57,584 nucleotides of DNA from Mastigamoeba balamuthi (taxonomy: Eukaryota; Evosea; Mastigamoebida; Mastigamoebidae): NCBI GenBank assembly GCA_902651635.1, contig CACRSC010000083.1, positions 100,164 to 157,747 on the forward strand, in the 5' to 3' direction. Shown here one piece after another: positions 20,072 to 30,803 of the stretch. Made by a program: the position numbers and the translations under genes. The notes below the pieces were generated by a model. The model was given only the letters and a program-made list of their open reading frames with translations, was not told where the DNA came from and ran no database searches. Every line of letters starts with the position of its first letter. Within the stretch, counting starts at the first letter, position 1.

Positions 20072-23000
20072 TCACCGCATCGATGCGCTGGGCCTCCTTG
20101 CCCGCGGGGTCTTTGTCCGCCGGGAGTCCGTCTCCTCGAGCTCCACATCCAGCTCGCACAGGTCCGCCCTCAGATCGTCCTGAATTTGGTTTGGCGCATA
20201 CGGCTGCGCCTCGTGCTGCTGCGCGTCGACGCTGTCAGCCAGCGAGAGGTGAGCGGCGCAGTGGGTAATGCGCACCTGGCCGGGCTCGTCGGACCCGCCT
20301 GAAGGGCGCAGCAGCGGCACCGCGGGGGAGAGCGAGGGCTGCAGGCGGACGAGGTAGCGCGGCAGGCACTGCGAGGCCTCGAACACGACGATCTCGTGGT
20401 ACGCGGCCTGCGCGATGTCTGCGCAGGGCACAAAGCACGTCTCCTTGCTGGCCTTGCCGGGCCTCGCGGGCCTGACGGGCGCGAAGTGTGCGTCGTAGTT
20501 GCGGTGGTTGCCGCGGCCCTTGAGCGCGCGCAGGTCGCCGTCGACGACGGGGAACGCCGAGTAGAACGAGACCCAGTTGACCAACAGTGCGCCGCCCCTG
20601 CTGTACACGCGGTGCGCGTACTCGGCCTCGTACGTCGAGTAGACGCCCTTGCCGAAGAACCCGGCATCTGTCGTCGCGAGGTTGGCGTAGCCCGTGCGGA
20701 AGATGCTGTCGAGCAGCTCGGGCCGCGTCCCGTGCCACATGGGCGCGACGTTGAGCGCGGGGTACGCGCTGTCCTTGTAGCGCGAGACGAGCCTGCGCAG
20801 TCGCTCGGCGACGGCTGCGCGCGCGACGAGCTTCTCGCCCATGACCCAGTCGGGCTGGAACGACACGTTGCCCGACCGGCCCTGCAGCTGCTCCGCGCGC
20901 GCGTTGAACAGCCGCTCCTGCGCGGGGCTGTAGACGACCTCGACCGACGCGATGTCGAGGCCGGGGATCGGGCAGCGGCCGTAGCACTGCAGCACCGCGT
21001 CCATGTCGTACTTCTGCGCGGGGATGAGCACGTAGCCGTTCACGGGGCCCTTGGGCCGCAGCGCGGGGTCGAAGCTCCACGTCCGCTGCGGGAGCTCCGT
21101 GTCCGGCGAGGCGCCCGCGCGCCACCGGCGTACGAGCAGCAGCGTGAGGGCAGCAACGACGGCCGTGCAGGCCCCGATGCCCCCCAGCATCCCTGACATC
21201 TGCCCGGGGCTCATGCGTGCGTCGGGCTTCTGGCCCACAGCGCGCACGGTCCCCGAGAGCTGCTGGCCGTACTCGTCCGTCAGCACGATTGCCAGCGCGA
21301 CGACGTCGCTGGTGCCCGAGGGCCGCACGATGGCGCCAGCGAGCAGGCACAGCAGCTGCCGCAGCGTCCCCCTTGCCTGCGCTGAAGACGGCACCGCGCT
21401 CTGCTCGATCGCGCAGCCGCAGCCGGCGGGGAGCTGCACGGCGGCGTCGGTGGGACTGGCATGCAGGTGCAGCTCCAGGACCGAGGCGGGTGTCGTGACG
21501 TTGGGGGCGGCGATCCTGAAGGGCTGGCCGCGCTCGAACACGACGATCTGGTCGAGCTTCCCCACGAGCGTGCGGACGACGGGGAGCCGGAACGTCTCCG
21601 TCGCCGAGAGCTGCCGCGGGTCCGTCGCCGTGACACGCACGACGAGCTCGCCGATGCACGTGCTCCGCGACGGGGAGCCCACGAAAGACAGGTTGGCCGC
21701 GTGGAACGCGAGCCACGACGGCAGCGGCGCCCCGTTGGCCGTCACGGTGTAGGCGAGCGGGTCGGCGTCGACAAAAGTCCTCGGGTCCAGCGTGAACGCG
21801 TACGGCAGCCCGATGCCCGCTGTCCCGATGGCCTGCGAGCTGATGGGCACCGCGGGGTCCGGCGCGCGGTTGCCCAGCACGAGGAAGCCCCGGCCGAGGC
21901 TGACGTTGAACTCGGGCAGGAAGAAACCAATGTCGGGCACCGCGTCGCCATCGACGTCGCCGAGCCCCGCGACCTGGCTCAACGCTGGCACCGCCGTGGC
22001 GTAGTAGTCGAGAGTGTACGAGTTGGCGCCCCAGAACTCGAGCACCGCGCCGCTGCCGTCGTCCTCCACGTCGCTGAGGTTCAGCGCGGAGACGGGGCGG
22101 CGTGTGCCGAACAGCACGTAGTTCCTCCACGTCGGCTTCGTCTCGAGCGAGGCGATGGCCACGTCGTCGAGCGCGTCGCCGTCGAGATCCCCGACGCCGC
22201 TCACAGAGCCCCCGATCCTCCTGCCGGGCTCGCCGAGCACCTTGAGGCCCTCGGGCCACGCGAGATCAGCGAGCTCGACGACCGCGGGCCACTCGCGCCT
22301 CCCAAAGACGACGTAGACGCGGTCGACGGGGTCGCACGCGAGGCAGTAGCCCGCCGTCGCCCCGATGGCGAAGTCGTCGAGCCCGTCGCCGTTGAAGTCG
22401 CCGACGCCGGCGATCGACATATCGTTGCGGAGCTCCGTGCGGACGACGACGCCGAGCGGGGGCTCCAGCGCGTCGAGGTCGATGACCGCGGGCCAGGCCA
22501 GAGACCCGAAGACGAGGTACGCGTGGCTGTCCCACCCGCTCGCCGGGTACTCGTCAAACGGCATGCCGACGAGCAGGTCGCGGAGCTTGTCGCCGTTGAC
22601 GTCGCCGACAGACGCCACCGACGTGATGACGCCCTCCTGCTTGATCAGCATCAGCGCCCCGTTACTGCCGTCCAGCGACGACAGGTTCACCTGCACAAGC
22701 GAGGTAATGTCAGCGCACGAGCTGTGCGTGGTGGCACGTACCTTTCCCATCTTCCGGCGCGACCCGAAGACGACGTAGGCACGACTCAACTCGCCCAGCG
22801 CAATGTCCGGCACGGCGTCGCCGTTGACGTCGCCCAGGCCGGCGACCGAGTACCTCGTATGGCTGTCCTCTGCCGGGTTCTCGAACACGGCGACGTCGTC
22901 GTCGGTAGCGGCGGTCAGGAACAGGGTGCCCGGCCACCGCCTCCTGCCGTACACGAGGTGCGCGCGGCCCCCGTAGTCGTTGGACAGCGACCCGATCAGC

Positions 23001-25104
23001 AGGTCGTCAAACCCATCGCCGTTGACGTCGCCGGCCCAGCCCAGCGACGTCCCGACGAAGCACTTGGGCTCGCCCTGGATGACGACGCCGGCTCCCGCGC
23101 GGAGGTCCGCGATGCGCGAAGGGAACTGCGCGCCGCGGCTGCCGAACAGCACGAAGACGGCCCCGCTCGACGTGCTGCCGACGGACCACGCCAGCGACGA
23201 CACCGCAAGGTCCGCGAGGCCGTCGCCGTTGGCGTCGCCCGCGCCGCCGACGGTGTGCCCGAAGAACTCCTTGATGAACTCGGAGTGGACTTGGAAGCCG
23301 GCGGGCATGTCGTGGAACAGCAGGCTCGGGCAGTCGACGCTCTCGAGCGACATGGCGAACGGCGGCCACGGCCCGCGCGAGCCGTACAGGACGAACGTCC
23401 TGCCCAGCCTGTACGTCAGCCGCACGTCGCGCCCGAGCGGCGACGAGACGACGAGGTCGTCGAGGCCGTCGCCGTTGGTGTCGCCCGCGCAGGTGGCGTG
23501 CAGCAGGTTCTCGCTCTGCTGCGCGCGCAGAGCGAAGCCGTTGGTGCCGTTGAGGTCGCGGAAGCGGGGGGCGACGGGCCACGAGCCGGTGGCGTTGCCG
23601 AAGACTACGTAGGCCCGCCCCGTGAGCGAGTCGCTCGTGCTGACGGCCACGAAGAGGTCCTCGTATGCATCGCCGTTGAAGAAGCCCGCGCCGACCGAGA
23701 GTTGCGTGTACGCGCCGCAGTCGCCGGTCCACACGACGCCGGCGCCGCCCGCGGCGAGCGCGGAGCTCCTTACGACGGGCGCCCAGGGCCCCACGTGGCC
23801 GTAGTACACCTGGACCCACCAGTGCAGGCAATTGGCCCGTTTGGAGAAGGTCGTGCAGGGGACGGCGACGACGAGGTCCGCGAACCCGTCGCCGTTGACG
23901 TCCGCCGACGCGAGGGCGCTGCCGGTGGAGCCGTCGGCGACGTCGCCCTGCAGGACAAAGCCCGCGGTGCCGTTGAGGCTCTGCACGTCGACTGCCGCGG
24001 GCCACGGGCCGCGGCTGCCGAAGACGACGCACGCGCGGTCCCACTGCGGCAGCCCCACGATGAGCTCGCACAGCCCGTCGCCGTTGACGTCCTTCGACAC
24101 GTGGACGGCGAGCCGCGTCGTCGCGCCGTAGCCCCCGAGGCGCACGCCCGAGGTCCCGTCCATGTCGGCGGCCGTCAGGGGCGAGTGCACGGGCGAGCGG
24201 CGGCCAAAGACAGCGAACGAGTGGCCCAGGGACTCGGACGCCACGGCGATGTCGTCGAGCGCGTCGCCGTTGACGTCGCCGCCTCCGCTGACGAGCGACG
24301 CGCCGGCGACGACGAAGCCGTCCGCGCCCGACAGGTCTGTCAGGTTCACGTACGTCTCCCACCTCCTCGACGCCGGCCGCCCGAACACGACGTACACCCT
24401 CTCGGGCCCCACGCAGCCGACCTAAAGCGCGGCCCCCGACTGAGTGAGAGAAGAGAGACGAGAGGGAGAGAGTGGCAGTGGCAGAGACAGAGACAGAGAA
24501 GGCGGAACAGCGCAGGGCAATTGAATTGGGCGCGCACTGCGAAGTCGGGGTTGCCGTCGCCGTTGAAGTCGCCGGCCGGGGAGACCTCGACGCGGGCGCA
24601 CGCTGCGCGCAGGCCGTCGTCGGCGTCGTCGTAGAGGCCGAACCCCGAGCCCTCCGCGCGCAGGCTCGTGGGGCGCAGCTGCACGGTGCTCCTCGCGCCG
24701 TAGACGACGTACGCGAGCGCCGTCCAGCGCTCCGACGGCACGCCGGCGACCAGCACGTCGCCGTAGCCGTCGCGGTTGAGGTCGCCCGCTCGCGACGCGC
24801 GCTGGCCCAGTCCGAACCGCACGACGCGGCCGTCGACCTGCGCCCCGTACAGGCCCGTGACGGCGTCCAGGTCCACGTGGCCCGTCGACCCGTGCGCCCT
24901 GTTTCGACGACGAGGGAGGTGGGGGCAAGGGGGAGGCGGGGGCCGTTGGTGGTCAGCGTATCACGGGGGACGGCTCTCGTGCCCCTTGCGGCCCTGCGGG
25001 CGCAGGCGGAGGAAGGGCAGGGGAGGGAAAACGCTGCAAGTGTGCGCGTACCGTGACGCAAGGGACAGGGAGAGGGTTAAGGCCAGCAGGGCCAGGACCC
25101 ACAT
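20072..25104 (-). CDS. FG-GAP (integrin-alpha-like) transmembrane protein with cytoplasmic PARP domain
   Basis: 1570 aa from exons 25104-25052, 24898-24538, 24421-22742 and 22690-20072. The start MWVLALLALTLSLSLA is a signal peptide encoded by a 53-nt first exon. I count 14 FG-GAP repeats with Ca-binding DxNxDG loops (GDVNGDG type) up to about residue 890, enough for two seven-bladed propellers. A cadherin-like/He_PIG-type domain follows (DPLAYTVTANG, LPSWLAF). A membrane helix lies near residue 1205 (GGIGACTAVVAALTLLLV). The cytoplasmic part has an ADP-ribosyltransferase fold at about 1270-1480: WHGT (His of the triad), GFFGKGVYST (Tyr motif) and EIVVFEASQCLPRYLV (terminal strand). The third triad residue is uncertain, so mono- versus poly-ADP-ribosylation is open. 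Intron 3 (22741-22691) is 51 nt with no in-frame stop, and was found only from its GTACGT and CAG signals. Confidence 0.85.
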
Positions 25105-25345
25105 CCGCGCTTCAGCAAGCAGTCTGCAACTTATTTCCGCAGGAGAAAAAACGTCGCGAGATTTTTTGGTTTTACTGGCGAATCCAGAACGCGGTTGGCA
25201 CTGACCAGGAGACTGATTTGCACGAATCGCACACATGGCATTTGCCTTGGTTCCTTCGCGTTGCCCACACTTGCTGCTGACCTGGGGTCTCTGTTACCTT
25301 CATTGTGTCGTTTTGATTCTGCTCGTGTTGCAGCGCAGCAGCTCA

Positions 25346-27346
25346 CTACTTGGTGCCGTAGAACGTCAGCGACCCTGCGTTGTGTGTGGGGGGTCGGGGC
25401 GACGAGTGTCAGGAGTCGACGAGGAGGAGAGAGGAGAAAGGAGAGGGGGGATAAGCGAACAGGAGTTGAAGGTGGCGGGGTTGCCGGCGCGGCTGTCGCT
25501 GACGAGGAGGCTCCAGCTGCCGGCCGAGAGCTCGCCCCAGTAGCGGCAGCTGGTGTAGGTCCAGTCGATGTCGGCGTTGGTGTCGTCGTGCTCCTCCTGC
25601 AGCACGCTCTCGAGGCCGCCCGGCGACCGCAGCCTCAGCGTGAGGTCGCCCCTCTTCCTCGTGGCGACCCTCGCGTGCACCTCGACCCACTCGATGCGCA
25701 TCGCCTCGGGCACGATGACCGTCGACGTCACGGCCGCGCCGCTGCCGTCGGGCACCGCCTGGCGCAGCACGACCGTCCCCGTGCTCCACGAGTGCTCGGG
25801 GGCCACGTTGCGCCACGTCCGGGCGAGCTGGACGGCGCGGGCGGCGTCGGCCATGCCGAAGCCGTACTTGTGGCTGTGGCGGTGCCCGGCGGCGTTGGTC
25901 TTCCAGTCGGCGTCGTTGGGGTTCAGCGAGGGGTCGGCGCTGTTGACGATGATGTGCTGGACGTCGCGCCACGTCAGGTCCTTGTTGGCGCTCAGGACCA
26001 GCGCGACGATGCCCGCCATCATGGGCGCCGAGGCGCTGGTGCCTCCGAACGAGTTGGTGCAGTCGCCCATGTTGCTGTGAGGGTGTTGGTGTTCTCTCTC
26101 GGCCACAAGGGGGAGGGGAGGAATGCGAACGTTCCACGGCCGCCCATGAGGTCCGTGGTGGTGATCGAGCGCCGGTTGGTTTGGCTGCTCGGCGTGACGA
26201 CCATCATCGCCGCGCAGGGCTCGCTGTACCACGAATGCGACTTGTCCTGGTGGTGCCAACCATTGCATTGAGTTGAAATGCACCTCAATTGATTGCTCCC
26301 TCTCCGGCACACAAGTGGGAAGTTTGAGAATTCGCCTGCGCTGAGTCACAATCCGGAAACAGAAAAAAGACGGGGGGCGAAGCCCTCGCAATGCGTGGAA
26401 GGAACGAAGAAGCGGGGGGGGGGGGGGGGNNNNNNNNNNNNNNNNNNNNNNNNNNNNNNNNNNNNNNNNNNNNNNNNNNNNNNNNNNNNNNNNNNNNNNN
26501 NNNNNNNNNNNNNNNNNNNNNNNNNNNNNNNNNNNNNNNNNNNNNNNNNNNNNNNNNNNNNNNNNNNNNNNNNNNNNNNNNNNNNNNNNNNNNNNNNNNN
26601 NNNNNNNNNNNNNNNNNNNNNNNNNNNNNNNNNNNNNNNNNNNNNNNNNNNNNNNNNNNNNNNNNNNNNNNNNNNNNNNNNNNNNNNNNNNNNNNNNNNN
26701 NNNNNNNNNNNNNNNNNNNNNNNNNNNNNNNNNNNNNNNNNNNNNNNNNNNNNNNNNNNNNNNNNNNNNNNNNNNNNNNNNNNNNNNNNNNNNNNNNNNN
26801 NNNNNNNNNNNNNNNNNNNNNNNNNNNNNNNNNNNNNNNNNNNNNNNNNNNNNNNNNNNNNNNNNNNNNNNNNNNNNNNNNNNNNNNNNNNNNNNNNNNN
26901 NNNNNNNNNNNNNNNNNNNNNNNNNNNNNNNNNNNNNNNNNNNNNNNNNNNNNNNNNNNNNNNNNNNNNNNNNNNNNNNNNNNNNNNNNNNNNNNNNNNN
27001 NNNNNNNNNNNNNNNNNNNNNNNNNNNNNNNNNNNNNNNNNNNNNNNNNNNNNNNNNNNNNNNNNNNNNNNNNNNNNNNNNNNNNNNNNNNNNNNNNNNN
27101 NNNNNNNNNNNNNNNNNNNNNNNNNNNNNNNNNNTGCGGAGTGGGGGGGGGAGGTGCAGCAGTTGGGGGGGTGCACCCAAGATAGCTCAGGTGGCGGGTG
27201 TGCGCAAAGTGGGCTGGGTCGACGCCGCTGGCGAGCAGGACTGCCAGCGTGTTGGTGCTCTCGGGCGGCGGTGGTTCCACCTCGGCGCACGACGCCAGCG
27301 CGGCGAGCGCGGCGACGATCGCCAGGCCACGGACTAGAGCGCTCAT
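25346..27346 (-). CDS. kexin/furin-type proprotein convertase, interrupted by gap
   Basis: Subtilisin-family (S8B) processing protease that in the family cleaves after basic residues in the secretory pathway. Exons visible: 27346-27177, gap, 26246-26131, 26074-25461 and 25374-25346. The first exon has a signal peptide and the start of a propeptide. Exon 26246-26131 has the WYSEPCA region. The next begins just before CTNSFGGTSASAP (catalytic Ser) and TWRDVQHIIV, followed by the P-domain. The last exon is only 29 nt and completes the expected W-S-L-T-F-Y-G end. Catalytic Asp and His fall in the 705-N gap or in exons not assembled. No C-terminal membrane anchor is seen. The small terminal exon was placed because it restores the P-domain end and phase (1). 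Confidence 0.85.
26430..27134. other. assembly gap (705 N)
   Basis: The gap follows a run of 17 G and is flanked on the right by further G-rich sequence. It removes the middle of the kexin gene. No duplicated flanks are visible here. Confidence 0.95.
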
Positions 27347-27619
27347 TTTAACGGGCGTGATTTTTGTGGCAATTTTTCTAGATTGCGCCCAGATTCCGCC
27401 TCCAAAGGAGAATTGGTATTCGCTGCGCAGCCTGCTGGCCCGCTGCACCCATTACGACAGAGGAAAAGGGTGTATGAGCGCAACGAATGGCGCTCCAGTG
27501 CCGGCGGAGGAGGAACCGAGCGCCTAGTGTGACGTGCTGAGCTGGGATTCCCGTATCTTCTGAGGTGTGAATTTCAGATTCTTTTGGCCGCCGGGGCAGG
27601 GGACACCACTGGGGGCCAC
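27347..27619. promoter_or_regulatory. divergent intergenic region, kexin (-) and GTPase (+)
   Basis: Head-to-head spacing of 273 nt. It contains T-rich stretches (GTGATTTTTGTGG, CAATTTTTCTAGATT) and CCGTATCTTCTGAGG but no exact AAATATC. Confidence 0.35.
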
Positions 27620-30600
27620 ATGACTCAGCAGCCGGACCCTCTCCGCGTCAAGGTGGTCCTCGTCGGCGACCCCGACGTCGGTGCGTGCTCGCCGCCCCTG
27701 CCCCCAACGCCCGCCGCCCCCCCTTCCACCGCTTCTGAACAAGAACCGCTTCCGCCCCCACTCGGCGCGCGCAGGGAAGACGTCCGCGCTGCTCACGTTC
27801 ATCTGCGCGACCCCGCCAGGTGTGGCCCCGCGCCTCTCCCGCCAAATACCCGCTGACGCGCGGGGGTGCGGCGGTTATGCGATTTTCTGACTAATTTTGT
27901 ATCCCGGGGCGGCTCCACCAACGCCCACAGAGCAGTACGACCCCGGAGGTACAGAGGCCCTCCCCTCCTCTCTGCTCTCTCTATCTCGCTCGGGGACCTC
28001 ACGTGCCTGCTGGCGGGCAGCGATCGAGTGCTTCAGCGTGGCGATACAGTGCGACCAGCGGCAGGTGGCCCTCTGCGTGCAGGACACCGCAGGCACGCTG
28101 CCACGCAGCCGCACAGGCTCACACGCACACGCACGCATCTGCGCTGCGCCCCCTACGCCTCTGCATGCCGCCGCCCTGCTCTTTGGGGCGGGGGGGGGCA
28201 GCTGCAGCGACGCGCGCACACCTCCTTCCCTCGGCCTGTGCCTGGTGGGCGCGAGCCCTTGCCCCATGCCCATTCCACACGCTGCTGGCGTGTCTGGCGG
28301 GCGCCTTCACTCCCTCGCCTCGCGCCCCCTTCTGAGGGTGGCAGCACGCGAGGGCTGGCCCCGTGTCCTCTGTCTTCGCCCGCTGCTGGCGTGTCTGGCG
28401 GGCGGCTTCCCTCCCCAGCCCCCTGTGGGGTTGTAGCAGCACGCGCGAGCCCATGCCCCCATGCCCTCTGTCTGACGGTGCTCCTCCCCCCCCAAGGCCA
28501 TGCCGCGTTCGACCCGATACGGGCCCAGGCGTACGCGGGCGCCCAAGTCGCCGTCGTGTTCTTCGCCATCACGGACCCGCCCTCGCTGAGCCACGCCAAG
28601 ACCAAGGCACGCACAGCAGCCGTCGCGGCAGCACGCCGTCGCTTGAGTGACGGGCTGTCTCGGCCCTCCCCTCCGCCCCCCTGCAGTGGCTGCAGGAGGT
28701 GCGCAAGTGCGCTCCGGCCGAGTGCCTCGTGGTGGCCGTGGGCACGCACGTGGACATGCGCGGCCAGGCCGGCGCGGCGTCGACGACGTCGTCGGACGAG
28801 GGCCTCTCGGCCGCGCAGGAGATGGGCGCAGCCAAGTACGCGGAGATCAACGCCATGAATCCCGTCGAGTCGCGCGCGATGTTCTGGGACGTCGCCCGCG
28901 CTGCCCTCGCCCCGCGCCCGGTCTCCCCGCAGTCCTCTGCTGGCGGCCGCAGCCCCCTGGGCTCCTCCAACTCCCAGAAGCCGTCAGTGCCCCCCAAGCC
29001 CCCGACGACCCCTGCGCCCCCTCCTCCCGCCGCCACGGACCCCAAGGCCACAGCTGCTGCTGCTGCTCCTGCTGCTGTTGCCCCGCAGCAGCAGGTGGCG
29101 GTGCCGAGGGAGATGAGCGGGGGGAGGCTCGCGAGGCCGGCTCTGCTGCTGTCGTCTGCGCCGCAGATGTCGGACTCGAAGCTTGAGGTCGCGATGCCGC
29201 CGCTGACGGACCGCGGGCCGCGGAGCCCGCGCGAGGTTCCGTTTGCGGACGAGCGCGAGAAGCCGCCGAGGAAGAGCCCGCGCGACGGCCTCGAGCCCAA
29301 GGAGCTGGGCAACAGGAGCGTCAGCGCCTCGAGTGTCGCCGCCCAGCCGCTGCGCTCGAGCCCCCGCGACCACGAGGGCTCGCCCCCCGAGCTGCTCAAG
29401 CGCGCGCCTCCGCCCCAGCAGGTCTTCAGCGTCGACGTGCAGCGGTTCCCGCGCCAGGACTCGCCCCCCGAGCTGCTGAAGCGCGTAGCGCCCCCCGCGC
29501 AGGGGCAGCAGCAGCAGCAGATTGCGTTCTGCGTGGACGTGCCCAAGGGGGCCAGGCAGCAGCTGATGGCGGCGGACGCGGTGGTCGTCAAGAGGGTCAA
29601 GCCCGTGTTCAACGCCTACGTGTTCCGCGGCATCGCGGCGACGTCGACGCGCGCCAACGCGTGGCCGCAGAGCCAGGAGTACGTCAGCCTCGTGGTCAAG
29701 ACCAAGGGCCCGCGCTGCGTTCTGCACACGGCCGACACGCACTCGCAGCATCCGCTGCGCAAGAGCGAGACGTTCGCTGTCGCCCATGACGGCGTCGTCG
29801 CCGTGCTCGACAGCTCGCGCTACTTTGTCGTCAGCTGCGAGCCGCCGGGCGCGGCGCTGGGCCTCGGGTTCTGCTCGCGGCCCGAGAGCGCCGCCTTCGT
29901 GGCCGAGTGGTCGCTGCGCAATTACATGGCCAAGAACTGCAAGGGCGTCCGCATGTTCGCGCGCAGGCCCGCCAAGGACGAGCAGCTGCGGCAGAGCTCG
30001 TCGTCGGGGCAGATGCCGCACGCGCAGCTCTCGCCCTCGCGCAAGAGCCTGCTGCACGCGTTCACGCGCAAGAAGGGCGCCGCCTCGGACTCGGACAGCC
30101 CGCACGCGTCGTCGGACAGCGACTTCACGCCGACCCCGTCGCCGCTCTACTGCTCGCTCTCGACCCCCGATGCCCCTGTCTCGCCGCGTGCGCCAGAACG
30201 CAGTGTCCTTCCTCCGGGTCTCATGCGGTTCTTCCGGGGACTGATCGAGGGGTGCCGCGGGGTGCAGTGTTCCCGGGGCAGAAGGCAGAGCCGCTGGGGC
30301 CTGAGGACAGGGAGGGCCAGAACATGGCCATCTCGATGGTGAGGCAGCGGCTGGCGGACAACAGGGCGCGCAAGGCGGAGGAGGCGAGGCAGCGCGAGCG
30401 CGAGGCCGCGGAGGCCAAGGCGAGGCGCATCGAGAGCTTCATCCTGGAGCGCGCCAAGATCCGCGAGACGGCGCAGATCGTGCGGAGGCGCCTGCCCGAG
30501 ATACTCGCGCGCATGGACCCCGAGCGGGCGCCGCACGTCGAGCCCGAGGTGCTGCTGTTCCTCAACGCCAAGCGGCCGCCCACGCAGCCGCCGCCGCCTC

Positions 30601-30803
30601 CGCCCGCGAGGTCGCGGTCGCCGGCGACGAGGTCGTCGATGCCCGCGTCGGTGGGCAGCAACGCGGGCAGCCGCGCCGCTGCAGCGCAGAACGCGGGGTC
30701 GGCGCCGCTGCCGCGCATACACAGGGCGTCGCACGCGGTGCCCGTGGAGCCCAGGAGGTCCGAGGCCGGCGCGAGCCGCCTCAACGACGAGGAGCTCTAC
30801 TGA
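27620..30803 (+). CDS. Rho-like GTPase fused to EVH1-like region and coiled coil
   Basis: 772 aa from exons 27620-27680, 27775-27819, 27932-27949, 28021-28092, 28497-28606, 28687-30177 and 30282-30803; the phases agree. The GTPase has P-loop GDPDVGKTS (built across intron 1), DTAG (G3) and THVD (G4). The G5 position reads INAM in place of SAK, so nucleotide binding may be altered. The third exon is an 18-nt microexon encoding EQYDPG in the switch I region. The GTPase ends near residue 175. A Pro/Ser-rich linker follows, then an ordered region (about 375-480) with LGLGFCSRPESAAFVAEW, reminiscent of the end of an EVH1/WH1 domain (tentative). A basic Arg/Glu coiled coil (about 610-680) and a Pro-rich tail close the protein. 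Introns at 28093 and 28607 use GCACGC donors. No CAAX box is present. Confidence 0.8.
28280..28411 (+). repeat. imperfect tandem repeat inside a GTPase intron
   Basis: The string GCTGCTGGCGTGTCTGGCGGGCG occurs at about 28281 and again at about 28382 (offset 101), with further shared GCGAGCCC/CCATGCCC words around it. It accounts for the unusual length of this intron (about 404 nt). Confidence 0.6.

Noticed and set aside
21461-24634. 1057-codon plus-strand open frame
   Set aside because: It lies antisense to the FG-GAP repeats, is composed of Arg/Val/Ala/Glu-rich shadow sequence and has no domain; GC-rich codons leave antisense frames open.
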